From Pelodera strongyloides (Eukaryota; Nematoda; Chromadorea; Rhabditida; Rhabditidae), in assembly GCA_036852015.1 (NCBI GenBank), contig JAANDG010000668.1, forward strand, positions 1-64,000: 64,000 nt of DNA, read 5' to 3'. Made by a program: the position numbers and the translations under genes. The notes under the pieces are model-generated. The model ran no database searches, was not told where the DNA came from, and saw only the letters and a list, made by a program, of their open reading frames with translations. Of this stretch, positions 11,574 to 24,000 are shown piece after piece. Positions within the stretch are counted from its first letter, which is position 1. Every line of letters begins with the position of its first letter.

Positions 11574-12796
11574 GTGCAGAATAAGCCTTTGTATAAGAGC
11601 AGCAAAGCCAACAAGTTACTAGAGGAGGCAAGCGGTTGAATGGAATGCGAAACGGACCCGTAGTCCCGCATCGTATGTTTTATTTCAAATTATATTCTTA
11701 CCAGTGATTGGGATCTTCGCCTCTTGCGCATGAACGGTTAGTAAGATGGATCTAAACATGAATAAAGTTTCCAAAGAGCATGATCTAACCGCAACACTTC
11801 GGATAATAAAGTACAAACAAAATAGACACATTCAATAGACACCATCCATATCCATTATTCCCTTATTTTGGGATTTTCAAATTTTCGCACCAAAAATTCG
11901 TATTGGAATCGAGTATAAACGGTTATGTCCCAAAACGCTTCCATGAGATCAGTATGTGCAGTTTTGAATGCATTTCGCATGCACTTGTGCGTTGGCGTGC
12001 ATTTTTTTTCCTCGATTTTTGAAAATTTTCTTTGTTGTTTTCTTTGTTTGTTTGTCTTCTTGTTTTAATCCTTTCCTTTTTGCCTTTTTGATAATATGTG
12101 TGAGAAGTGTAGTAGACGCATTCCTCACTCTACGTCTGAGTATTAGTACTAGTAATACGGAAGCTGACATATGTCCTTACTGCGTAATTATATTTTGGAT
12201 TGGGCGACCTGGGTATTTCCGTGGGCCTTTGTGCACCGTTGTCTAACTTAATGTTTACCGTATGCCCTGTATGAAAATCTGTACCGTTGTTCTGATTTCA
12301 GTGGTTTCGCATAGTTTGTTCTTTGAAGATAAAGATCGCAGTCGAATAGTTCAGTTTTTCCCAGTGCTTATCATCCAGCTCTGTACGTTACGCTCCAAGA
12401 GTGTGTGCGGGCGAATATTCTCAACCTTGATCTGTGTCACTTATGATGCTATATGTTTCAATTGCAAGTCACTGCCCAGTAATTTGTTCTAACAAATAAT
12501 GTATTATATGTATGTGTATGAACCAGTAACCAGTCTGATTCTAGTGATTCATATTTATTCTTTGTGAGCCATAGGCTATGTGGCTATGCCACCCTAATTA
12601 ACATTATATTGGCTGCGTGTTCCTGTTCCTAGTAATCAAGTATGCGCTTTCTAGGTGTTCTAGGTTGATAAATGAGGTTGAGGTGAGAGGTGATTATCTA
12701 GGTTTTTCCAGTCGTGGCGGTTGCTCTAGTAAGTCAGCATAGTTGCTGTTTTCAACTGCAACGCAAGTACCATGTTCTTTGGTAGTACTATTTAAG

Positions 12797-12863
12797 ATTT
12801 CTAATTCAAACATTCCAAACCTGTTTATTTATTTCTAATTCAAACATTCCAAACCTGTTTATT
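12797..12863. repeat. 34-bp tandem duplication
   Basis: ATTTCTAATTCAAACATTCC with its following bases AAACCTGTTTATT appears twice in a row with a period of 34 and no mismatch. Confidence 0.9.
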
Positions 12864-13554
12864 GGCTGATTGCTAACTTCCACTGCATATATCCATATGT
12901 GGAGGTGGTATGTTTGGCTATGGCTCAGTAAGAGGAACGTTTATAAGGGAAATGTAACAACGATAGGTTCCACTCCAACGTAGAAATCTGAATTAGAATC
13001 TGGTGGTTTTTACTCGCCGATCTATACCCAGATTCCAGATGGAGATGATATTATTAGATGTATCAAGTCTCACGCGCGCAAGCAAATATACAAAATATAG
13101 AATACAACTGGATCCTTTCGAGGATTAGTGGACTATATGACCCAATCCAAAAATCCGGGAGATTTTTATGTACACAACAACATAACTTAAATAGGCACTC
13201 GTTTCTTGGTTACTGTACTTGCTAAAAGGCGGTGCAAATGTACCAAGATGCCAGAGCTATTACTTCCCAAGGGTGCGCACATCATATATTTGCAATGCGC
13301 ACATCATTGCTGAATTAGAACTAGAAATCTTATTTCATTCCAAACTATGCACTATATTCCACCTTCACCTGCACATTCCGTCTTAAGCAAACAATACCGT
13401 TATAAAATATAAAAACCGCGATGTATCGTGGCATTTTTTACATTACACGCACTCGCACCTAATTGTGAATGTCATTCTACTTCACTTAATCATTTTAAAT
13501 TAAATACTATGTTACCCAAATACTTTTAAAGCCCATGTTTCGCGTTTTCTTTCC

Positions 13555-14010
13555 AGTGGGGGGAAACTGAAGGTTCGCCCCGTTGGGCGCCAAACTTTTG
13601 AAAGAGAGACGCAGACAGAAGGAGGGATTTTCTGAATGCACTGGATGGCGAGGAAATAGTTCATCCTTCATGGAGACAGCAGGCTTTGGTTACGGCAGAA
13701 AACCCGATAGTGAGTGAGCAATTGGGAGAGTACCGACTAGGAGAGGTTCCCTAACGACTCTTTGTTTGCTTTCATTGCATGCTCCGTCAGGTGCCCGCCC
13801 TCCCCGTTTGCTAGCGCACACTACGGGAAAACAGCCGAGTTTGCGACGCGGTAATCGCGCGCGACGTCGCGGCAATAATGAGATGCCGAGCAAACTACAA
13901 ATCTGTTACTGAAGAAGATAGTGACCAGTCGAAGTCGATTCGAGTGACCATGATGAAGATACCCCTATGAAGCTGGACCTGAAGCTGCAACCCTTGATCA
14001 AGGCCCTGTG
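13555..14010 (+). other. CpG-rich patch with possible unassigned coding exons
   Basis: After a TTTCCAG acceptor-like site near 13555 a plus-strand frame stays open for about 49 codons (residues such as KLLKERRRQKEGF) and meets a consensus donor GTGAGT at about 13712. Farther on, two overlapping plus frames read NYKSVTEEDSDQSKS and then DSSDHDEDTPMKLDLKLQ before stops at about 13970 and 14008. The composition is acidic/basic like a nuclear protein, but I recognise no domain, and phases do not link the pieces. It could be the 3' end of a small gene, an upstream ARID1 exon set, or non-coding promoter DNA. Confidence 0.25.
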
Positions 14011-14954
14011 ACCCCAAACGAATGGAGGGTGCGCGATCGATAAGTGGGCGTGACTGGGGGAAGCAGTGGGGCGTGTGGTGGTGCTGACTGGGCCGGTGGT
14101 GTGCGATCCCGTGGAAGTTGTGATCCCTTCTCCAGAGGTCGTGCTCCTTAGTAAAGAACATGAAGTATCTGTATGTGAAGTCGTATTTTCATCGTCACCC
14201 TGGTAATTGCCCCTTGCGTCTGCACATCTCATCTAGTCAGCTGGAATCGCGCGTATTGTCCCTTGTCTTCCTGCAGCCAACGATAATAGCTGACCCAGGT
14301 CGTCCACATATACTCATAGTTCGCTGTCATATACATACCATTCCAACTGATATCTGTAACATGCAATTCCAATTACCACGTTGTCACAACTATCGAAGCG
14401 TATTTATGTACATGGAGATTTGTTTTGCTTGATGCTCTGTATTTTACGTTGACGTTTAGATGATGTTTAGAACCCTTTATTTCAACTTTCAGCATAAGCA
14501 AACTCTAGTTCCATACGTAACTTCCAACACATATCATATAGTAAAACAGTTAATTGCCCTTTTTGTTTCGACCAGCTGGAAATGCAAGTGTGCAACACAC
14601 GTTTTTTTTTACCTCGGACATTGCTGAATTAATTGTTTATGTCACGACACTAAAATAATAAACAATAAACAATAAAATAACTAGTTCAGAAAGACGTATT
14701 TACGTATTTCTTTTTACTATACACTGGGCTAATAGATTGTATAATAATTTTATTGACATGTTTTATATTATTCAAATATGTGAGAGCTTTCTGCGATTCA
14801 GTAATTTTACCTCACGGTGCTCTGATACTAATCGTAACCTCTCCATCGCCTCCCTAGCTTTCAACTGTTTTTTTTTACTTCTTGAATCGTTTTCGATTAT
14901 TACGGTTTGGTGTTCTCTTCTCTTCGACTTAAGCTGACTTTATTATCCTTTCAG

Positions 14955-14982
14955 AATTTCACAGCGAGCAAGTTCAATTGAG
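14955..14982 (+). other. Possible 5' untranslated exon of ARID1
   Basis: A 28-base stretch lies between CTTTCAG and GTAAGC, followed 30 bases later by the acceptor of the first coding exon (CCCTCAG, ending at 15012). It holds no ATG. It could also be a trans-splicing acceptor region. Confidence 0.4.
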
Positions 14983-15015
14983 GTAAGCTGAGGGCTGACC
15001 GTTTTCCCTCAGCGA

Positions 15016-15027
15016 ATGACATCTTAA
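15016..15027 (+). promoter_or_regulatory. Three-codon upstream ORF before the ARID1 start
   Basis: ATG ACA TCT TAA lies three bases before the proposed ARID1 start codon at 15031, in the same exon. Short upstream ORFs often lower initiation at the next ATG; this effect is inferred. Confidence 0.5.
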
Positions 15028-15030
15028 GCT

Positions 15031-18000
15031 ATGTCCTCTGAAACACAGAACCATATTCCGGCACAACAGGTATACATTAAACTAATAAAGCCCATTCATC
15101 AGAACAGACTACTCGCATAAGTAAGGGGTTAGGGCAAATACACCAGCTTGTTTATATATATTTGTGGTGTTTGTAACTATCTGCGGGATGGAAATGATCT
15201 TGTTTGAATAATTTCTACTTTTAAATTTCAGCCGACGCCAATGCTAAATACGTTACTTTCTAAATCAAATGACGGAACACCAACGCCAAGTTTCGCATCG
15301 CCGGTTAGTTTTACTTTAATAATTGGTTGTTATGGTCAACGTTTTGTGTTTGAAGTTTGTGTCCTTCTGAGATCGTACATACATTTGCATTCGAACATTT
15401 TGTGGAGGATAATTTTACTTTTAAAAATTATATGACATTGGGAAATCGAGGTTAGTTAGTACATACAAACGTCAATTGGAAATAAAGTGGAATTAAATTT
15501 ATTTATTTAAATTTTGCAACGCCGTGCGCAACACACGCATTTTCCTAATTAAAAAAGTATGCACCCATGCGCACCGCATGCATTCCCTACTTTTGCATGT
15601 ACCTCTTCCTATTCTTCTTGTAATGCAATATGTGAAATCCTGGTTTTCCGTGCGCGATCGTGAGGGAAATACAGTAAACCTACTTTCACATGTTAACTTT
15701 TTTCCTTTTTTTTATCCTTCATCGTCGCGCGTGTAGTTTCTACCTGCAAAATAGATGTTATGTATTTATTTATTAATGTTGTTAATGATCTCTGCAGTGC
15801 CTATTCGATGTATCTTGTAAAACATGGTAGTTGTTTTGGAATTAGTATCCAAGTAAGTGACCATTCAATTTTCCCACGAGTCGGAGAAGTGGAATGTTGA
15901 TTTGTTGTGCATTGTGAATATGTGACTGAAGTGGTGTCCCTGTCCCACGTGGTGCTTTCAGTTGCCTTGTTGTCTGGCTGTCTCTCCGTCTCCGGTAAAT
16001 GTTTGTCTCGTAATATATTGAAAAAGGGGGTGTCCCCGTCCCGTTCGTAGTGGTTAGAACTGTTCCTCCATCTTGGCTCCTTTTTCGTCTGCTCCTCTTC
16101 GTCCTCATAACATTCGGCCGGTCTCTCTCTACTTTCCCATTCGATTCCCACGTGTTTCTGGCTAGGCTTCCTATTTGTAGTCGACTGCTCACCCCCGACT
16201 CGTAAACATTAAAATGACGTCATATCATGAGTCGGTCGGGGTTATTGGCGCCCTCTGCTGCCGCCTTTGTTTCCGAACGCAGAGCACTCATTTTATATGG
16301 GAGAACAGAACGGGTCAAACCCAGATGATATTGGTTTACCCGAACCCGTGTTTGATTCAACTCATTAAATGAACAGCAGGAATGTATGTGCTCGATTAGA
16401 AGCAACTACGTCCTACATGTTAAGGAAGCGCAGATTCACCATGGGTGGGTTGTGAAACAGAATTGTGGCGAAGTGAAAGAGATGGGGAGTGCACAACAAG
16501 GGAAATATAAAGATGACAGTAACTAGAAAAATATACGTGCGGGTGCGCTGATTGTTTCGGAACAATTCTGGCAGTACCGCAGCACGACTGACTATTTTTG
16601 AATCCATCTGACACCCTTCTTTGGCTTTAAAAGATGACGGCACGAAGATATTGGCCGCTGACCCGCAAAACGATGTACTTCACACAATGTTGTTTCGGAT
16701 TTCGGACTTGACCATTGGTCATTTCAAGTGACTCACATCCTTGAATGCCTAATTTTTTTGTTTTTCTACGTGGTTTCTCCAGCTTTGCTTGTTCCGCTTT
16801 TCTGCGTCTCGTCACAAGCACACTCTTTCTTCAGTCGTCTCCAACTGGCTGTGGTGCTCATTTTATCGGACTCGGGTGACAGCCGTTGTCGTGCCATTAA
16901 CAAGAGACTGTGCTTCGGAGGAGAGAACCCTACAAACATAGATGCGGAGAGAGCACGCGAAGCAGGTCTCCGATTCCTGTCTGAAGAGATTCGTTTGTTT
17001 CATTGTATTACGAAGAGGTTCTGGCGGACAGAGAGAAAATAGTGTTTGCGCTTGGAGGGTGCTGAGAGTTGGACCACTTTACGGGCGACCTTCAAAATCG
17101 ATCGCGGGATTGCGATGAATGCAAATAACTACGACCGCGGAGCGGGGGCTCTCACAATTGTGCGTTTCTCCCGGATTACCATACTATTGCGCCCTTTTCT
17201 TATCGTCTGCGGTGCTAGCCTCTCGTCGATGTGGAAAGTGCTCTCTTCATGGCACTCACTGTCTACGTGAGCTCTGACCGTATTTGTCTCCAGTATCTCG
17301 CTCCCTTTGCCGGCGACTGAATGGGCAACGAAGGAATAGTGCCTACGAGCCGAGGATTCGTCGCTCACGAGAGGTTTAGACGACGAGAGACGCGATTCGA
17401 AGGGACCGAATAAATGTATAGAAGAGACTCGCCACCGAAGAGGACCCATATCGGCTTCTTGGGAGGAATGAACACAACCAGGTCTCTGCTCTAAGTCGAG
17501 AGCGACGAAACACTCGCAAATTCATTTAGTGTGATTTATGATTCAGTGGTGCAATGAAAACAACAACTAAATAAGATGGGTAAGTGTAGCCGTCACCTAC
17601 AGAAAATACGATTTATAATAGACATTATAGAGTTTTGATAACATACAGGTTTCCTATACACAGTGGTGAAAATAGAGCATAGAAGTTACGTGTCAGTGAA
17701 GTATGCTTATGATGCAAGATACCGACCACTTTATAATATAAAGTAAGGATATTGAACATATTGAAACGTGAATATATAAGGTATTCGCTTCTGTAGGGAA
17801 TGGGGAGTGACGTTTTTTCATACTGGGACTGGGATACTGGTAGATACAAATAGTTAAGGCTACACGGTTGCAAACAAGACAAATGGATGCAAAGTAGAGG
17901 GAAGTTGTTCGAAAATTCTCTGACCGCTGTATTTAATATAAATTTTGAAAAAATTGGCTGGATGCTGGATTTAAGTAGTAATGTTTAGTGAAGAGCAGAT

Positions 18001-21000
18001 GGGGGGGTAGTGTTCCTCATTCGGTTCTAAGATACTAAAGTCTGATCGGAATAAAATTAGGGTGTTTTGGAAATGGAGTAATTTGACAACTCAAAAGCGA
18101 ACAGAAGGAAATTTTGTTTCTATATTTCAGCATTACCCATTAACTGAAAAAAAGGAGTTCCAGTTCATACACACTTTCATAGTATATAATGTACCACATA
18201 TTTGCATATTATTAAAATGCCGCCTGCCTTATTTCATTGGAATGTCCGAGATGGAACTTATTGCTCTCATTCTATGTTTATTATTGAGTTAGTATGTGTT
18301 GCCCGAAGTTGTGACAATTGTTGGTTCCGCCTCCCAATTTGTCAGCTCAATTGATTTGATAGCCTCACTGTCTTGCCTTGTTGTTGTTGGGGGGGGGGGG
18401 GGGGGTGTCATTCATTCACATGAAATTGGTGTGACGAAGAGAGCGCCCCGTTCTTTCTTTGTTGTGTATATTATGCAGAATGAGGAGAGAGATAGGGTAG
18501 AGATAGAGAGGTCATTTGACGTATCTCATCTCCCTTCTGCCGCTTCCGTCCCGACTCGCAGATCTTTGATTGTTTGTGGTGTGTGTGTATGGCGTGGGAA
18601 TGGGATAGTCAATCGTGGGAACTGGGCGGTCGGTGTTTCTGGCGGAAGGAAGGAGGGAAGGCAACCCTAGGAATATAGTCAAGGGAGAAGAGACGAGTGG
18701 TGGAATCCCCCCATTCGGTCGGTGACGTCACATCTTCCACTCTCTCGCCACCTCTCTAATACCCCCCTCTCTCAGAAACCGATTTATCACCCCTTACGAC
18801 CACCCGCATTTTACACATATTACGCAGATTTAATAGTTCTTGGAGTCTTTGAGTGATGAGAGATGGGAGTGATCTTTGTGCCATTGTGATGCATGCGTTT
18901 TTGTCTGATTTTGGATTGCACTTTGCAAATTGACATGTTCTGATATATCTCCTGTCAGTGAGAGTTTGACTAAACCCATATACAGAGTAGAACCCATTGA
19001 TTTTCGCTTTCGGAACATTGTATATGTAGGAAGCATGAAACATTTCCATGTGTCGCTTATCCGGCGGTCATGGAATGTACGTAAGTGTACATGTTTCAGT
19101 GTTTTTCTGCTAGCTGTAACGTTGAGTAATTGAGTTTTTTCTTCAGCAACAATCTCCTGTTCCGAATGGGGATCGGTATCCGGCGTCTACATCAGGTAAC
19201 CCATAACTTCTTGTATTCTAAATGTTCTTTCTTTCTTTATTTTTTATGTATATGTTGACTCTGAAAGGCAATAATTTTAGTGGTTTCTTTCATTTTTACT
19301 TCCTTTGTTTATAATAGATTGACGTCCATTAGTTTACGCAGCGAATTACATTTTCACCTCACATTTCTTCCTCTCTTTAGGAGATAATGGCACGGGTCCC
19401 TCCGTAAGCGGAAGCGGGGCTCCGCTCCCGCACCCGGGAGGTGCAATGCCCCATCCTCATCAGATGCAACAACATCCGCAGATGGGAGGAGGTATGCCTC
19501 CGAATATGCAAGGACATCACTTTCCTCCTGGGTACCCTCCACACTACTTCCAGGTACTGTCTCGGGCATAAATACATGGAGGTGGTCTGTTTAGCCTGAG
19601 TTTACTCTGCGATGCGGTATTGCAATCGTTCGACTTTCGATGTTTAGCATCTTTGATGTGTGACTTTATTTATCTCTGAATGTTGTAGATGCCCGGCCGA
19701 CTGCCACCCGGCTACCCTCCCCAGATGTACCCGCCACCGGGAATGATGCCTCCCGGACAGTACCCACCCGGCTATCCCCATCATATGGTGAGACAGCACC
19801 AAATGGGGGATATGGTCAAGATGCCGAACGGACCCACTCCGGCCGAATGGGCTGCGGCCCAATCACGCAAGGCGTGTATTTTGTTTTATTATAAAAGCCA
19901 GGTTCTTAGTGCATGCAGTGTAAATTTTTAAAGTAAGTGTGAATGTACTATTCATGAGGTTTTTTCATGTTGAACTATATCTCTGATGTTTACCCCTTTT
20001 TGTTCTAGGAAGGAGGTCCGGAGGGTATGGATGAAATGAAAAGCCAAATGGAAAGTGGATGGCCCCCACATATGCAGGTATACAGTCTATTACATACTTG
20101 TAATATTTACATCTGGTCAATCGCATCTTCCTTTTCTCATTTATATATCGCCTTTGATTGATAATATTTCGTTCTTAGCTTCGTTGAGTATCGTTAGCAG
20201 TAGGTATATGTGGAATTTATGGTGTTTTACTGTTTTCTTCGCTTCATCTTTCACTTATTGCTAGTACTATTCCAATTGTGCATTTTTTGTGTATTTATTT
20301 TTTGTATATTATTAGAAAGTGTGTTATTATTATTATTATATTCTTTGTGTTCAGCGTGGTCCGATGCCTCCCCAAATGCCACCACCAGCCCCAATGCCAC
20401 CTCCGCGAAGATCTATCGTTGACCAGTTGGTGAGTGCAAGATTCTTGTCATATTTTGATTTGATACATATTATACACCTGTTTAGAGCTAGCGATTCTTT
20501 TCCGTAGTTCCATGGCGAGAGGGTGGTAGTATTTTTTCCGATATGTAGTTTGCCTTGATAATTCGTTTTTTTCCTATTGGGTTCTTTGCAGTCTTGTTGA
20601 TTTTTTTATTCCACATTGGTAGTTTATTTGTGGTTCAATTTTGTATTTTCTAGGTGGGCCCCCCAACTCCTTCCAACCCTCCCCGAGTAATGCCCGAGCG
20701 AAGGGCCTTCTTTGAGAGACTAGTGGCCTTTTGTGAACAACGCGGTGACCCGATCACTATGGTCCCGCAAGTATCGAAACAAAACGTCGATCTCCATAGG
20801 TTATATATTGCCGTGCGGAACCGAGGAGGATTTGAACAGGTACTTATTAGCCCTTGATCCTTTTCCGTTTATCGTTGCATGCTATGCCTTGTTTGAGCCT
20901 TAAAACAGTTTTTTTTTCAAATATCTTTTTCTTCTATACGGTTTTGTTGTGAATTTATCGATTATGCCGTGTAGCGTTCGTAAAATAATGCTAGTTTACA

Positions 21001-24000
21001 CTGGTTATGTACGTTGTTCTTCAGGTGACCAAAGACAAGGCTTGGAAGTCAATTTGCACGGAGGCGAATCCGGAGATATCAGAGTCTTCTGCTGCTGGAT
21101 ACCAACTAAGGAAACACTACCAGAGACACTTATTGATGCTTGAATGTGTGGAGACTGGACGGTTGGTTTATACACTATAATTAGTTAATGTTGAAGTTGG
21201 GGTGTTCGTTGAGCTATGTCGTCTATTTTATTAGGGTTGTTTACTTTTATTCTTGATGTTATGCCAAAATATATCGATTTAGAAATGCTGATGATGCTAT
21301 TGCATTTGCGGACAAATTGAAGAAGAAGCGACCTCCCAAGTCTGACGCTGCCCCTGCAAATGTTGGAGCGGCACAGACGCCATCGGCTGAGAACAGCCAA
21401 ACGGGCCCCGGAAGCACGCCCACTGCACCACAGACGCCCTCGCAGAGTGTGCCAACACCCACGCCTCAGACCCCACAACAAGGTTTGTATATGATTTATT
21501 AATTGTTAAAGCGAAGTACCGGCCGGTTTTTGAAACGCATCGTGTGCATAACTGAATTCTTACGTATTTATGCTAATTTGCTCGAATTTAGCTCTACTTT
21601 TTATTCTAATTTAAGAATATGCATAGGCTGCATTAAAATGATGTCGATGTGTTTCAAAAACCGACCGGTATTTTGCTTTAAAAAAAGATGCTGCCTGGTT
21701 TTTCTTACAACGTTCATTATTTATGCTAATTAGTTGAGTATGATGGAGAAAGTGAAAATATAGAATTGAGAAAGGGAAAATGGAGTATCGTCCCCGTTTT
21801 GGTCTCATTAGCGAGGAGAAAGGGTGGGTGAGTGCCCCTGGACAGGTGTATGGGCAACATTAAAGGAATGGAAACCTGCACTGAAAGGAAGGCGAAGGAT
21901 GGATGTGTTGTGGGGAAGGGGATTTGTTGGCAAGGAGACGCTTACTGTGACTTGCCTATAAACAAGCCACTGAGATACGGTATTCGAGATTAGCAAGAAG
22001 AGAGAGAAATAGGGTTTCTTGGACTATTGATTTTTTTATTATTAGCACGGTACAATACCGAACTTATTGTTAGCCGTTGAGTTTAGAAATAACACAGTGA
22101 TGGGTGTAAATTATGTAAAGCGCCATTTCGCAGATTGTTTGCCTACACATGCTTACAAGCAACTCGAGAAAGAATAGTAATAAAGCAGAACTGAAGACAA
22201 AGAGTTTTTACCGAAGAAGGCGATGACTAATCTTGCGTACGCGGGATGGATCGTGGGAATGTGCGCGAATCGGGTTGGCAGGAAAAAAGACCAAATTCAG
22301 AATAAATGACTGTCACTAGTTCGGTGGTAAAGTGAGACGCCTAGACGCCTTTACCGGAACCGCTGCTTAGGAACACAAGTGCATCTATGGACTTGATTGT
22401 GGATACAAGGAAGCATCCATGGCGACTTTAAAGAGATATGTGAATCTTGGTGCCTCGATATAAAACATATAGTGCGTGGTCAGTGAAATCATATATTGAT
22501 CTCTACGTGGGCTTTGAAGAGTGATTATCTGATCAAGATTCGTACCTGGATTGAACTTGAGGATGGTCATAAGTTGAAGGAAGTCGAGTGAGGGAAACGG
22601 TCAAGGCAGGAGGCATGCTAATGAAATTGTTGTGGTTATATGTGTCGCTTGATCCAAAGGCGGGATCGGAGGGGGACGGTCCAAGCGCCTCTCGCCTCTC
22701 TTTCTCTCTGCATGTCGGCGCTTCTCGTATTCTAACAGTTCCTCCGCGCACTCTCCATCATCTCTGCGCTCTCGGCGGCCAGAGTCGAAGTCCGCCTCTC
22801 TGCCTCAGCCCTCCGAAGTTGTGCGCGCGCCCGAGGCGGAGCAGACGTCTACAGGGTCCCACTTCGACTCTTTTCACGAGATATTATTCTATTCTGATGA
22901 GAGTAACGAGCATTGGTCACGTGCTGTCTGATTACTAGTATTTTGGTCGTTCAAACACTAATCGCCACAGGATTTCCTGCTCTCTGCTTTCTTATATAGG
23001 ATTTTCGTCATTCACTGTACTTTTCGGGCAGGAAATTCACACCCAACACCTACACATACACACGCCTAATTGAAGATCTCTTCTTTCGTTTCTAGTCTGT
23101 AGTTTGGTTGCTGCTGGAATACCGAATACAAGATTTCCTCGGTGCATTCCCAGCGTGCTGAGCTGGCGGCTTCCCAGCCGTCAACGTCTGGATCTCCCTA
23201 TGGGGGACGGGTGGCTGCAACGGCTACCTGGTATCCCCAACCTCCTAATCAGGGAGGCGGATACTTGTCGGTGAACTATCCACACGGAAGTGTTCCTTCT
23301 GCACAACAAACGTCTCCCAGAGGTGGACCGGCATTGCCTGTCCACCCTTATATGTCTGGATATCCATATCCCCATGGAGCTCCTTCTAATTCAAAGATGC
23401 CACCACCACAGCATCCCCCACCTATGTCCTATGGACAATATGCTGTGAATTATTACCGGCAACATCAACTGAACCAAGAAGCCTACTTCAGAAGAATGCA
23501 ACAACAGGGTTATTATACCGATTGGAAAGTGCCGTTGCCAGCATCTTATGGTTGGTTTTTTCCTCGGAACGAGGATCTTCTAAACGCTTGTTTGTTTGAT
23601 TGTATGTAAAATCGCTTATCTTACACGCAGAGATGGCATGTGATTTCGTCAGTGATCATTTTTTACTGATCACGTTTGATTTGCTCAAGTTTCTCCTTCG
23701 GATGTTTTATTTCATAATATACGCAGAAAATCCTTCCCCATTCATAGGCCTTTTTTTGTCACATTGTAATTCTTTCCTTTTTGCTCAATTTATTGAAACA
23801 AATTGGTTATTTTTGCCAGTTCCGCCTATTTACTAATTCTCTGTGATTTTTGGTGTTTCTTCTCATGAATTGCAGAAATATTGGACATTTGCCATTTGTT
23901 TGCTCATTTTGCCGATTACGTTGTACTAGTTGCTATTATTATGAAAAGTAGTTGGGAACTTTCCAGTAACTCGCAATCTCTTTCTGTAATTGGACTCGCA

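Larger units (their letters stand above)
11574..14954. other. Intergenic region between divergent SUV39-type and ARID1 genes
   Basis: Mostly AT-rich with no exon that I can defend. It should hold the promoters of both flanking genes, which point away from each other. Contents: a 34-bp tandem duplication at 12797-12863, and a patch of higher GC and CpG content at about 13555-14290 (listed separately). Confidence 0.5.
15304..19146. other. Long second intron of ARID1
   Basis: A 3.8-kb intron, far longer than the other ARID1 introns. It holds two perfect TGACGTCA sites, a 17-base G run (18389-18405), and patches of higher GC near 16840-17450 and 18420-18780. Several open frames of 60-124 codons occur on both strands but lack recognisable content. 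Long first or second introns often hold enhancers or alternative promoters; that is inference here. Confidence 0.6.

Noticed and set aside
15801..16192. Two overlapping 116-codon minus-strand frames in the long ARID1 intron
   Set aside because: Two frames open over the same bases with no recognisable motifs; chance openness of a T/C-rich strand is more likely.
17129..17449. 106-codon minus-strand frame in the ARID1 intron
   Set aside because: No domain, no splice partner and no start context. A nested gene cannot be excluded but has no support.
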